Source: Devosia sp. (lineage in GTDB: Bacteria; Pseudomonadota; Alphaproteobacteria; Rhizobiales; Devosiaceae). Taken from it: DNA of 6,594 nt. The notes beneath the pieces are model-generated. The model made no database searches. It worked only from the letters and a program-made list of their open reading frames with translations, and had not been told where the DNA came from. Location of the stretch: contig JAQGKH010000126.1 of NCBI GenBank assembly GCA_028290225.1, positions 1-6,594 on the forward strand. Reading direction: 5' to 3'. Shown here one piece after another: positions 1-5,675 of the stretch; positions within the stretch are counted from its first letter, which is position 1, and every line of letters starts with the position of its first letter. Made by a program: the position numbers and the translations under genes.

Positions 1-368
1 ATATTTCGTCCAAGACCGCGGTGACCGGGCAGGGCAACACCAGCGGCTACACCGCTGCCAAGGGTGCGCAACTGTCCCTGACTCGTGAATGGGCGGCATC
101 GCTGCGCAATGACGGCATCCGCGTCAATGCGGTGATCCCGGCTGAGGTCATGACGCCAATGTATGCGGCGTGGCTACAATCCGCTGACGATCCCGAAGCC
201 CGGCTCAAGGAGATCACGGATCGCATTCCACTGGGCAAGCGCATGACCACATCAGAGGAAATTGCCGATACGGTGGTGTTCCTGCTGTCGCCGCGGGCCA
301 GCCACACGACGGGGCAGTGGCTGTTCGTCGATGGCGGTTATACCCACCTTGATCGGGCCTTGATGTAA
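1..368 (+). CDS. SDR family oxidoreductase, C-terminal part (5' end outside the window)
   Basis: The reading frame is open from the window edge (first whole codon at base 3) to a TAA at 366-368, giving 121 visible residues. They begin I-S-S-K, the catalytic serine region of classical short-chain dehydrogenases. The active-site pair follows as Y-T-A-A-K (Tyr codon 48-50, Lys codon 60-62). Next come the family's R-V-N-A-V segment with V-M-T-P and the C-terminal F-V-D-G-G-Y motif. The missing upstream part should hold the Rossmann glycine motif and NAD(P) site. SDR enzymes of this kind are soluble NAD(P)-dependent alcohol or sugar dehydrogenases. The ending (G-G-Y-T-H-L-D-R-A-L) resembles sugar dehydrogenases annotated as L-fucose dehydrogenase, but that is recalled similarity and the substrate cannot be read from this fragment. 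The gene is convergent with the cys operon, with 54 bases and a terminator between them, so no functional link is implied. Confidence 0.93.
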   Translation, partial: ISSKTAVTGQGNTSGYTAAKGAQLSLTREWAASLRNDGIRVNAVIPAEVMTPMYAAWLQSADDPEARLKEITDRIPLGKRMTTSEEIADTVVFLLSPRASHTTGQWLFVDGGYTHLDRALM

Positions 369-389
369 CAAGGACTTAGCCAAAATTAA

Positions 390-420
390 GGGCGGATCCG
401 AGTGGTCCGCCCCTTTGTTT
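390..420. terminator. Bidirectional hairpin terminator between the SDR gene and cysNC
   Basis: A perfect 7-bp stem (GGGCGGA at 390-396, TCCGCCC at 406-412) with a 9-base loop is followed on the plus strand by a T-rich tail at 414-420. Read on the minus strand the same stem is followed by TTAATTTT. The stem lies in the 54-base gap between two convergent stop codons, so it probably ends transcription from both sides. Confidence 0.85.
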
Positions 421-422
421 GT

Positions 423-2321
423 TTAGTCGAGGTAACCCCGGGCTTGCAGGTGGGCGACCACTTCTTCGGCCAGGTCGTGCGGGTCCTTGGTGCCCCCTGC
501 GAGCACCAGTTCGGGCGAAACCGGGGTCTCGTAGGGGCTGTCGATGCCGGTGAAATTCTTGATCATGCCGGCCCGCGCGCGGCCGTAAAGCCCTTTGGGG
601 TCACGCTTTTCGGCCACCTCGAGTGAGGTGTCCACGAAGATCTCGATGAACTCGCCCGGCTCAAGCGCCTCGCGCGCCATGTCGCGTTCGGCTCGGAAGG
701 GGGAGATGAAGGAGGCGAGGACGACGAGGCCGGCATCGACCATCAGCTTGGCTGCTTCGGCGACGCGGCGGATATTCTCGACGCGGTCGGCTTCGGTGAA
801 GCCGAGGTCGCGGTTAAGGCCGTGCCGGACATTGTCACCGTCGAGCAGGTAAGTGTGCTTGCCCAGCGATGCGAGGCGCTTCTCGACGAGGTTGGCGATG
901 GTCGATTTACCGGCCCCGGACAGGCCGGTGAACCACAGCACGACCGGCTTTTGCCCCTTGGCCGACGCCCGCAGTTCCTTTGTGACATCAAGGGCTTGCC
1001 AATGGATATTGGTGGCGCGCCGCAGGCCGAACTCGATCATCCCGGCGCCCACCGTGAGGTTGGATAACCGGTCGATAACGATGAAGCCGCCCATGGTTTT
1101 GTTGACCCCATAGGGCTCGAAGGCGATGGGTTCCTGGGTGGAGAGGTTGACCAGCCCCACTTCATTGAGTTCAAGGGTCTTGGCGGCTAACTTGCTGAAA
1201 TTGTTGACGTCTACCTTGTGCTTGATCTCGGTGAAGCTGGCGCTGACGGTTCGCGTGCCGATCTTGATCCAATAGGAGCGGCCCGGATTGAGCTGCTCGT
1301 CGCTCATCCAGATCAGGTGGGCGGCGAATTGATCAGAGATTTCAGGGCGTTGGGCGGCCGCCGCCAGCACGTCGCCGCGCGAGATATCGACCTCGTCCTC
1401 AAGGGTCAGCGTCACCGCTGCCCCGGTAAAGGCCTGCTCCAGCTCGCCATCGGCGGTGACGATGGCCTTGACCCGCGAGGTGCGGCCGCTGCCGGCTACC
1501 ACAATTTCGTCACCGAGATGAACGCTTCCTGAACAGATCGTGCCGGCAAAGCCGCGGAAGTTGAGGTTGGGGCGGTTGACCCACTGCACCGGCATGCGGA
1601 ACGGAGCGGCAGAGGCAGCTGTACCCACCGGTACGCTTTCCAGATGTTCCACCAAGGTGGGCCCGCTGAACCAGCCCAGCCTGGCGCTGCGCTCCATCAC
1701 ATTGTCGCCGAACCGGGCCGACAGCGGGATCGCGACAATGGACTCAAAACTCAGGCCGCTGGCGAAGCTGGCATAGTCGGCGACGATAGCGTCGAACACC
1801 GACTGCGAATAGTCCACAAGGTCGATCTTGTTGACCGCCAGCACGATGTTGCGGATGCCAAGAAGCGAGGCGATGAAGGAGTGCCGGCGCGTTTGGGAAA
1901 GAACGCCCTTGCGCGCATCGATCAGGATAACGGCGAGATCGGCGGTGGACGCGCCAGTTGCCATGTTGCGGGTATATTGCTCGTGGCCGGGGGTGTCGGC
2001 GACGATGAACTTGCGCTTGTCGGTGGCAAAGAACCGGTAAGCGACATCGATGGTGATGCCCTGTTCGCGCTCGGCTTCCAGCCCGTCGACCAGCAGGGCG
2101 AGATCGATATCCTCGCCCACGGTGCCGTGCTTGCGCGAGTCGCGCTTGAGGCTGGCGAGCTGGTCCTCGAACAGCAGCTTGGCATCGTATAGCAGGCGGC
2201 CGATCAGGGTGGACTTGCCGTCGTCGACGCTGCCGCAGGTGAGGAAGCGGAGCAGGTCCTTTTCCTCGTGGCGCGTCAGGTATTCGGAGAAGTCGTCGTT
2301 CTGGGCTGCAATGGCGCTCAT
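423..2321 (-). CDS. cysNC: Bifunctional sulfate adenylyltransferase subunit 1 / adenylylsulfate kinase (CysN-CysC fusion)
   Basis: 632 residues, the usual length for CysN/C (NodQ-type) fusions. The N-terminal GTPase drives ATP sulfurylase, which with CysD makes APS from sulfate and ATP. The C-terminal kinase phosphorylates APS to PAPS. Visible motifs: G1 loop G-S-V-D-D-G-K-S-T (30-38), G3 D-T-P-G-H (109-113), G4 N-K-I-D (164-167), then beta-barrel domains to about 440. The APS kinase domain follows, with its own P-loop G-L-S-G-A-G-K-S-T (466-474), D-G-D-N-V-R-H-G-L-N (494-503) and the K-R-D-P-K-G-L-Y region near 572-579. Both active sites look intact. The ATG at 2321 shares one base with the cysD stop (TGATG). 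GAGGG at 2335-2331, inside the end of cysD, is a well-placed ribosome binding site. Coupled translation with cysD is therefore likely, which suits a CysD-CysN complex. Cytoplasmic. Confidence 0.97.
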   Translation of the reverse strand: MSAIAAQNDDFSEYLTRHEEKDLLRFLTCGSVDDGKSTLIGRLLYDAKLLFEDQLASLKRDSRKHGTVGEDIDLALLVDGLEAEREQGITIDVAYRFFATDKRKFIVADTPGHEQYTRNMATGASTADLAVILIDARKGVLSQTRRHSFIASLLGIRNIVLAVNKIDLVDYSQSVFDAIVADYASFASGLSFESIVAIPLSARFGDNVMERSARLGWFSGPTLVEHLESVPVGTAASAAPFRMPVQWVNRPNLNFRGFAGTICSGSVHLGDEIVVAGSGRTSRVKAIVTADGELEQAFTGAAVTLTLEDEVDISRGDVLAAAAQRPEISDQFAAHLIWMSDEQLNPGRSYWIKIGTRTVSASFTEIKHKVDVNNFSKLAAKTLELNEVGLVNLSTQEPIAFEPYGVNKTMGGFIVIDRLSNLTVGAGMIEFGLRRATNIHWQALDVTKELRASAKGQKPVVLWFTGLSGAGKSTIANLVEKRLASLGKHTYLLDGDNVRHGLNRDLGFTEADRVENIRRVAEAAKLMVDAGLVVLASFISPFRAERDMAREALEPGEFIEIFVDTSLEVAEKRDPKGLYGRARAGMIKNFTGIDSPYETPVSPELVLAGGTKDPHDLAEEVVAHLQARGYLD

Positions 2322-3253
2322 CAGAAATAACCCTCGCGCTTCTTTTTTTCCATTGAGCCGGATTCGTCATGATCGATCAGCCGGCCGGACCGCTCGGAGC
2401 TGCGGGCCACCAGCATTTCCTCGACAATCTCGGGCAAGCTGGCCGCCGATGACTCCATGGCCGCAGTGAGCGGATAACATCCCAGCGTGCGGAAGCGGAC
2501 GCGCTTGAGCTCGGGACGCTCGCCGCTCGCCAGCGGCAGCCGCTCGTCATCCACCATGATCAACTGGCCGTCGCGGTGCACGACAGGTCGTTCGGCGGCG
2601 AAATACAGCGGCACGATCGGGATGTTTTCCTTGAGGATGTACTGCCAGATATCGAGCTCGGTCCAGTTGGACAGGGGGAACACCCGGATGGATTCACCCG
2701 GCTTGATCCGGGCGTTGTAGAGGTTCCAAAGCTCGGGGCGCTGGTTCTTGGGGTCCCAGCCATGGTTCTCGGTGCGGAACGAGAAGATGCGCTCCTTGGC
2801 GCGGCTTTTTTCTTCGTCGCGGCGGGCGCCGCCAAAGGCGGCATCGAACTTGTGCAGGGTCAGTGCCTGCTTGAGCGCATCGGTCTTCATCACGCCGGTA
2901 TATTGCGATGAGCCATGGGTGAACGGGGTGACGCCCTGGCGCAGACCTTCCTGGTTGGTGTGAACGATCAGCTCCATCCCGGCGCGACGGGCCGCTTCGT
3001 CGCGGAAGCGGATCATTTCCTGGAACTTCCAGGTGGTATCCACATGCAGCAGCGGAAACGGCGGGGGGGAGGGGTAGAAGGCCTTCTGCGCCAGATGCAG
3101 CATGACCGACGAATCCTTGCCGATAGAATACAGCATCACCGGATTGCGGAATTCGGCCGCGACTTCGCGCATGATGTGGATGGACTCGTCTTCGAGCCGC
3201 TTGAGATGGGTCACTTTGAGATCAGGCAAGCGAAAGGCTCCAGGCACGGCCAT
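2321..3253 (-). CDS. cysD: Sulfate adenylyltransferase subunit 2 (ATP sulfurylase small subunit)
   Basis: 310 residues from the chosen start; E. coli CysD is about 302. This is the catalytic subunit that adenylylates sulfate to APS with ATP, powered by GTP hydrolysis in CysN. Motifs: T-H-L-K-R-L-E near 15-21, the PP-loop S-I-G-K-D-S-S (43-49), H-V-D-T-T-W-K-F (70-77), G-G-A-R-R-D-E-E-K-S-R-A-K-E-R (141-155), F-P-L-S-N-W-T-E-L-D-I-W (192-203), the L-G-C-Y-P-L-T segment (257-263) and the family's C-terminal M-E-x-K-K-R-x-G-Y-F. The frame stays open upstream to an ATG at 3448, but those 65 extra residues overlap cysQ and look nothing like CysD. The ATG at 3253 lies 5 bases after the cysQ stop and gives the family length; its ribosome binding site is weak (GTGAG). 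Its stop overlaps the cysNC start. A slippery A_AAA_AAG heptamer lies near the end of the gene. Confidence 0.96.
   Translation of the reverse strand: MAVPGAFRLPDLKVTHLKRLEDESIHIMREVAAEFRNPVMLYSIGKDSSVMLHLAQKAFYPSPPPFPLLHVDTTWKFQEMIRFRDEAARRAGMELIVHTNQEGLRQGVTPFTHGSSQYTGVMKTDALKQALTLHKFDAAFGGARRDEEKSRAKERIFSFRTENHGWDPKNQRPELWNLYNARIKPGESIRVFPLSNWTELDIWQYILKENIPIVPLYFAAERPVVHRDGQLIMVDDERLPLASGERPELKRVRFRTLGCYPLTAAMESSAASLPEIVEEMLVARSSERSGRLIDHDESGSMEKKKREGYF
2342..2348 (-). other. Slippery heptamer A_AAA_AAG at the end of cysD (possible -1 frameshift site)
   Basis: On the coding strand the last codons of cysD read GAA AAA AAG AAG, which contains A_AAA_AAG in the zero frame. This is the heptamer used for programmed -1 frameshifting in E. 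coli dnaX. A -1 slip here leads through seven sense codons (GAA GCG CGA GGG TTA TTT CTG) into the cysNC start codon in frame. That would give a CysD-CysN-CysC fusion. No strong upstream Shine-Dalgarno stimulator is visible, and only a weak GCGC/GCGC pairing follows. The run also encodes the conserved K-K-R of the CysD tail, so it may simply be coding sequence. Confidence 0.25.
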
Positions 3254-3258
3254 GCAGC

Positions 3259-4083
3259 TCACGGATGAGCAGTGGCCAAGGCGGATTGGGCGACTAGGGA
3301 CGGATCGCCAAAGGCGATAAAGGCGCAGTTGGCGAAATCGACATCGTGGGTCTGATTGCGCTTGTTGTACAGAAAGGGGCTGCCATCGGGGCAGGTGACG
3401 ATGCCGCCCGCCGCCCGCAGCACGGCGTCGCCAGCAGCGGTGTCCCACTCCATGGTGCGCCCGAAGCGAGGATAGATATCGGCCTCGCCGGCCGCCAGCA
3501 TGCAGAATTTGAGCGAGGAGCCTTTGCAGACCAGGGCGCCAATCTCATGGCGGGCCAGCCATTGCGCGGTTTCGGGCGTAGCATGCGAGCGACTGCCCAC
3601 CACCACGGCCGGGCCCGGTGCGGCGCGCACCCGGATCGGGCGGCGATCCGCGAGGTTGAAATCAACCACATCGGCAACAACAGCCTGCCCGCCGCCCCCG
3701 GCGTAAAGCACGCCCAGCGCCGGCGCATACACCACGCCCATGACCGGCACACCCGCTTCGATCAAGGCGATGTTGACGGTGAACTCGCCATTGCGGGCGA
3801 TGAATTCCTTGGTGCCATCGAGCGGATCCACCAGAAAAAAGCTTTCGCCCGTGCTGGGGATGCGACCGGCGGCGGCTTCTTCCTCGGCAACCACCGGGAT
3901 GGAGGGGGCCAACAGCCTGAGGCCTGCCAGGATCACGGCTTCGGCGCGCTGGTCCGCTTCGGTGACGGGCGAGCCATCGGCCTTGCCGGCCACCGCAATG
4001 GGGCCATCCCCATAAACCGCCATGATCTCGCGCCCCGCCTGGAGGGCGAGATCGATCAGAGCTTCAAGGTCTGGTGCCGTCAT
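3259..4083 (-). CDS. cysQ: 3'(2'),5'-bisphosphate nucleotidase CysQ
   Basis: 274 residues, normal for CysQ-type members of the Li+-sensitive, Mg2+-dependent inositol monophosphatase superfamily. CysQ hydrolyses PAP (and PAPS) to AMP (or APS), removing the PAP left after PAPS is used. Metal-site motifs: T-E-A-D (41-44), acidic E-E-E (67-69), D-P-L-D-G-T-K-E-F (86-94) and W-D-T-A-A-G-D-A (213-220). No signal peptide or membrane span, so cytoplasmic. It is the first gene of the operon, with cysD 5 bases after its stop. A nucleotidase leading a PAPS-forming operon couples donor synthesis to by-product clearance. The ATG at 4083 starts a typical N-terminus but has no clear Shine-Dalgarno. A second ATG at 4099, out of frame, opens an 11-codon peptide that overlaps the start. 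Inositol monophosphatase is the alternative, but D-P-L-D-G-T-K-E-F and the cysD-cysNC neighbours favour CysQ. Confidence 0.94.
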   Translation of the reverse strand: MTAPDLEALIDLALQAGREIMAVYGDGPIAVAGKADGSPVTEADQRAEAVILAGLRLLAPSIPVVAEEEAAAGRIPSTGESFFLVDPLDGTKEFIARNGEFTVNIALIEAGVPVMGVVYAPALGVLYAGGGGQAVVADVVDFNLADRRPIRVRAAPGPAVVVGSRSHATPETAQWLARHEIGALVCKGSSLKFCMLAAGEADIYPRFGRTMEWDTAAGDAVLRAAGGIVTCPDGSPFLYNKRNQTHDVDFANCAFIAFGDPSLVAQSALATAHP

Positions 4084-4103
4084 AGGGGTGAACCGTCATG
4101 GAT

Positions 4104-4144
4104 GAGCGGGGTTGGCCGCCCGACGCTGCAACGGTGACCCGCTC
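4104..4144 (-). promoter_or_regulatory. Stem-loop in the cysQ leader
   Basis: GAGCGGG at 4104-4110 and CCCGCTC at 4138-4144 form a perfect 7-bp stem enclosing 27 bases, within which a shorter GTTG/CAAC pairing is possible. The structure would lie in the cys operon leader, about 20 bases before the cysQ ATG. There is no T-run after it on the minus strand, so it is not an obvious terminator. It could affect translation of cysQ or be chance in GC-rich DNA. Confidence 0.35.
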
Positions 4145-4161
4145 CATGCGCCTTGTGCCGC

Positions 4162-4190
4162 ATCAAGCCCCGGGCACGGGCAGTGTCAAG
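4162..4190 (-). promoter_or_regulatory. Probable housekeeping promoter of the cysQ-cysD-cysNC operon
   Basis: On the minus strand CTTGAC (4190-4185, part of a perfect TTGACA) is followed after 17 bases by CTTGAT (4167-4162). This fits the CTTGAC-N17-CTATAT pattern known for rhizobial sigma-70 promoters, with 6/6 and 4/6 matches. Transcription would start near 4155, leaving a leader of about 70 bases that contains the 4104-4144 stem-loop. It is the best promoter match I saw in the gap upstream of cysQ. Confidence 0.5.
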
Positions 4191-4416
4191 CTGTCCACCC
4201 CTTGCGGGCGGGGCGTTTCGGGCCATCCCCGGGCAATGATATGCTGCGCTGCCGGAGCTTGAACACTGCCGGGCAACGTCGGAGCGCTCCTGACTGGCCG
4301 GTTGTACCTCTGGCGAGCCCCGATGATAGAAACTTCTCCCCAATGATGTTTTTTGCCGTTTCTGAGCGCAGTGAACCAGCGCTGCAACGCTCCTGCCCGC
4401 CAATCGGCGAAATGTT

Positions 4417-4436
4417 CTTGCCCGCACCGGCGCAAG
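4417..4436 (-). terminator. Weak hairpin terminator candidate downstream of rmlB
   Basis: Starting 12 bases past the rmlB stop codon, CTTGC-G-CCG pairs with CGG-GCAAG around a 3-base loop: eight pairs with one bulged base. On the minus strand the tail is AACATTTC, not a proper T-run. It may therefore be inefficient or need Rho. Confidence 0.4.
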
Positions 4437-4447
4437 GAGGTGGGTGG

Positions 4448-5506
4448 CTAGGCCTTCCCTCCGGGGAGCACGCCCAATCGTTGGCCGGCATAACGCTGCT
4501 GGAGCGGGCGCCACCACCATTGGTTGTCGAGATACCAACGCACGGTTTTTTCGAGCCCGGTTTCAAAGCTTTCCTCAGCCCGCCAGCCCAGTTCGGTCTG
4601 GAGCTTGCTGGCATCCACGCCATAGCGCGCGTCGTGGCCCGGGCGGTCCTCCACGAACCGGATCAACTGGTTGTGCGGTGCCCCTTGTGGGCGCAAGGCA
4701 TCCAGCAGGGCGCAGATGCCCTCGACCACTTCGAGGTTCCGGCGCTCGTTGCGGGCGCCCACATTATAGGTCTGCCCGGGCCGGCCGCGTTCGGCGATCA
4801 GATCGAGGGCGCGGGCATGATCCTCCACATGCAGCCAATCGCGCACATGCTCACCACGGCCGTAAAGGGGCAGGGGACTGCCTTCCAGCGCCTTGAGGAT
4901 GGTGAGTGGAACGAGTTTTTCGGGAAACTGGAACGGCCCATAATTGTTGGAGCAATTGGCCACCACCACCGGCAGGCCGTAGGTGCGGTGCCAGGCCCGG
5001 GCCAGATGATCGGCAGCGGCCTTGGACGCCGAATAAGGCGAGCTGGGATCATAGGGCGTGGTTTCGTCGAACAGGCCCTGTGCCCCCAGCGAGCCGTAAA
5101 CCTCGTCGGTGGACACCTGGAGAAACCGGAACCGGGCTTGTTCGGGTTCCGCCAGTCCCGCCCAGAAAACGCGGGCCGCTTCCAGCAGCGCAAAACTGCC
5201 TACCACATTGGTGTGCAGGAATTCGGCGGCGCCATTGATGGAGCGATCCACATGCGTTTCGGCCGCCAGATGCATCACCCGCTCGGGCCGAAAGCGCTCG
5301 AAGGCCTGCGCCATCGCGGCTCCATCGGCGATATCGGCCTTGAGCAGCCGGTGGCGGGGGTGCTGTGCCACCGCTCGCAGCGAACCCAAGGTGCCGGCAT
5401 AGGTGAGCTTGTCGATGTTGAGGACCTCATAGCCCTTGAGCAGCACCAGATGCCGCACCACGGCCGAGCCGATGAAGCCCGCTCCTCCCGTCACCAAAAT
5501 GCGCAT
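4448..5506 (-). CDS. rmlB: dTDP-glucose 4,6-dehydratase
   Basis: 352 residues, standard for RmlB/RfbB, an extended SDR that converts dTDP-glucose to dTDP-4-keto-6-deoxyglucose. That product is the branch point to dTDP-L-rhamnose and other deoxysugars of surface glycans. Motifs: NAD-binding T-G-G-A-G-F-I-G (6-13), A-A-E-T-H-V-D-R-S-I (81-90), S-T-D-E-V-Y-G (132-138) with the Asp-Glu dehydration pair, catalytic Y-S-A-S-K (158-162), N-N-Y-G-P-F-Q-F-P-E-K (187-197), R-D-W-L-H-V-E-D (222-229) and R-P-G-H-D (288-292). Two in-frame ATGs compete. The one at 5506 is 7 bases after GGGGGAG and starts the usual M-R-I-L-V-T-G-G; the one at 5512 is only one base from that site. The frame reaches 5554, but that leader is GC-rich hairpin DNA. 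No rmlA, rmlC or rmlD is in the window. Cytoplasmic. Confidence 0.97.
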   Translation of the reverse strand: MRILVTGGAGFIGSAVVRHLVLLKGYEVLNIDKLTYAGTLGSLRAVAQHPRHRLLKADIADGAAMAQAFERFRPERVMHLAAETHVDRSINGAAEFLHTNVVGSFALLEAARVFWAGLAEPEQARFRFLQVSTDEVYGSLGAQGLFDETTPYDPSSPYSASKAAADHLARAWHRTYGLPVVVANCSNNYGPFQFPEKLVPLTILKALEGSPLPLYGRGEHVRDWLHVEDHARALDLIAERGRPGQTYNVGARNERRNLEVVEGICALLDALRPQGAPHNQLIRFVEDRPGHDARYGVDASKLQTELGWRAEESFETGLEKTVRWYLDNQWWWRPLQQRYAGQRLGVLPGGKA

Positions 5507-5522
5507 CAGCATGCTCCCCCCC

Positions 5523-5562
5523 GGCGGGGCGCCGGCCCGACGGGCTGGAGCCAAGCCCCGCC
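5523..5562 (-). promoter_or_regulatory. Large GC stem-loop directly before the rmlB ribosome binding site
   Basis: An outer perfect 8-bp inverted repeat (GGCGGGGC at 5523-5530, GCCCCGCC at 5555-5562) encloses an inner stem, CCGGCCC (5532-5538) with GGGCTGG (5542-5548), around a 3-base loop. Read as the rmlB leader, the structure ends one base before the G-run that serves as ribosome binding site. No T-run follows, so it does not look like a simple terminator. Confidence 0.5.
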
Positions 5563-5596
5563 CGCTAAAACCCGATAGCTTGCATTTTAACTTAAA

Positions 5597-5626
5597 TTGT
5601 CTCGAACGCGGCAGATCGGCGACAAT
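5597..5626 (+). promoter_or_regulatory. Candidate promoter of the BTLCP protease gene
   Basis: TTGTCT (5597-5602) and GACAAT (5621-5626) with an 18-base spacer each match 4 of 6 sigma-70 positions, in the most A/T-rich part of the divergent gap. Transcription would start near 5633, just before the leader hairpin at 5638-5667. ATTGTC (5596-5601) and GACAAT (5621-5626) also form an inverted repeat, so the same bases could be a regulator site. On the minus strand TAAAAT (5589-5584) could be a -10 box for rmlB, but no good -35 accompanies it. Confidence 0.35.
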
Positions 5627-5637
5627 CTCTGCGGTCC

Positions 5638-5667
5638 ACTCTGGTGAACAACCAAACGCACCAGGGT
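5638..5667 (+). promoter_or_regulatory. Leader hairpin that buries the ribosome binding site of the BTLCP gene
   Basis: Bases 5638-5646 pair with 5659-5667 in nine consecutive pairs (one G-U) around a 12-base A/C-rich loop. The AGGG at 5663-5666, nine bases before the ATG at 5676, lies wholly in the 3' arm. In the folded RNA the ribosome binding site would be occluded, as in translationally controlled leaders. Confidence 0.45.
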
Positions 5668-5675
5668 TTCAACCA

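Larger units (their letters stand above)
4084..4447. other. 364-base gap between rmlB and cysQ, no convincing gene
   Basis: Open frames crossing this stretch have atypical composition, no recognisable motif and are out of frame with the flanking genes, so I call none of them. What it holds is a weak rmlB terminator at 4417-4436, the candidate cys promoter at 4162-4190 and a leader stem-loop at 4104-4144. Between about 4210 and 4400 I see nothing I can name beyond a short A/T-richer patch near 4330-4355. The gap and the separate promoter argue that rmlB and the cys genes are separate transcription units despite sharing a strand. Confidence 0.6.

Noticed and set aside
3254..3448. Longer cysD start at the ATG at 3448, adding 65 residues.
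   Set aside because: The extension lies wholly over the conserved 3' part of cysQ, is rich in Arg and Cys, and has no counterpart in CysD proteins. The ATG at 3253 restores the normal length.
3346..4137. Plus-strand open frame of 263 codons opposite cysQ.
   Set aside because: It is the antisense shadow of cysQ. It has low-complexity Gly/Ala/Arg-rich composition and no motif.
4163..4435. 90-codon minus-strand frame filling the rmlB-cysQ gap.
   Set aside because: No domain, no convincing ribosome binding site, and its composition is unlike the neighbouring genes. It also runs across the promoter-like CTTGAC/CTTGAT pair.
4084..4447. A SAM-type or other known riboswitch ahead of the sulfur operon.
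   Set aside because: I found only simple stem-loops and no conserved riboswitch core that I could recognise.
4112..5578. Plus-strand open frame of 488 codons opposite rmlB.
   Set aside because: It lies antisense to a clear rmlB with intact motifs. Long antisense frames are common in GC-rich genes, and its translation shows no recognisable domain.
5436..5675. N-terminal extension of the BTLCP frame, adding 80 residues.
   Set aside because: It overlaps the rmlB start and both leader hairpins, and would put the signal peptide inside the protein. The ATG at 5676 has a ribosome binding site and begins the signal peptide.
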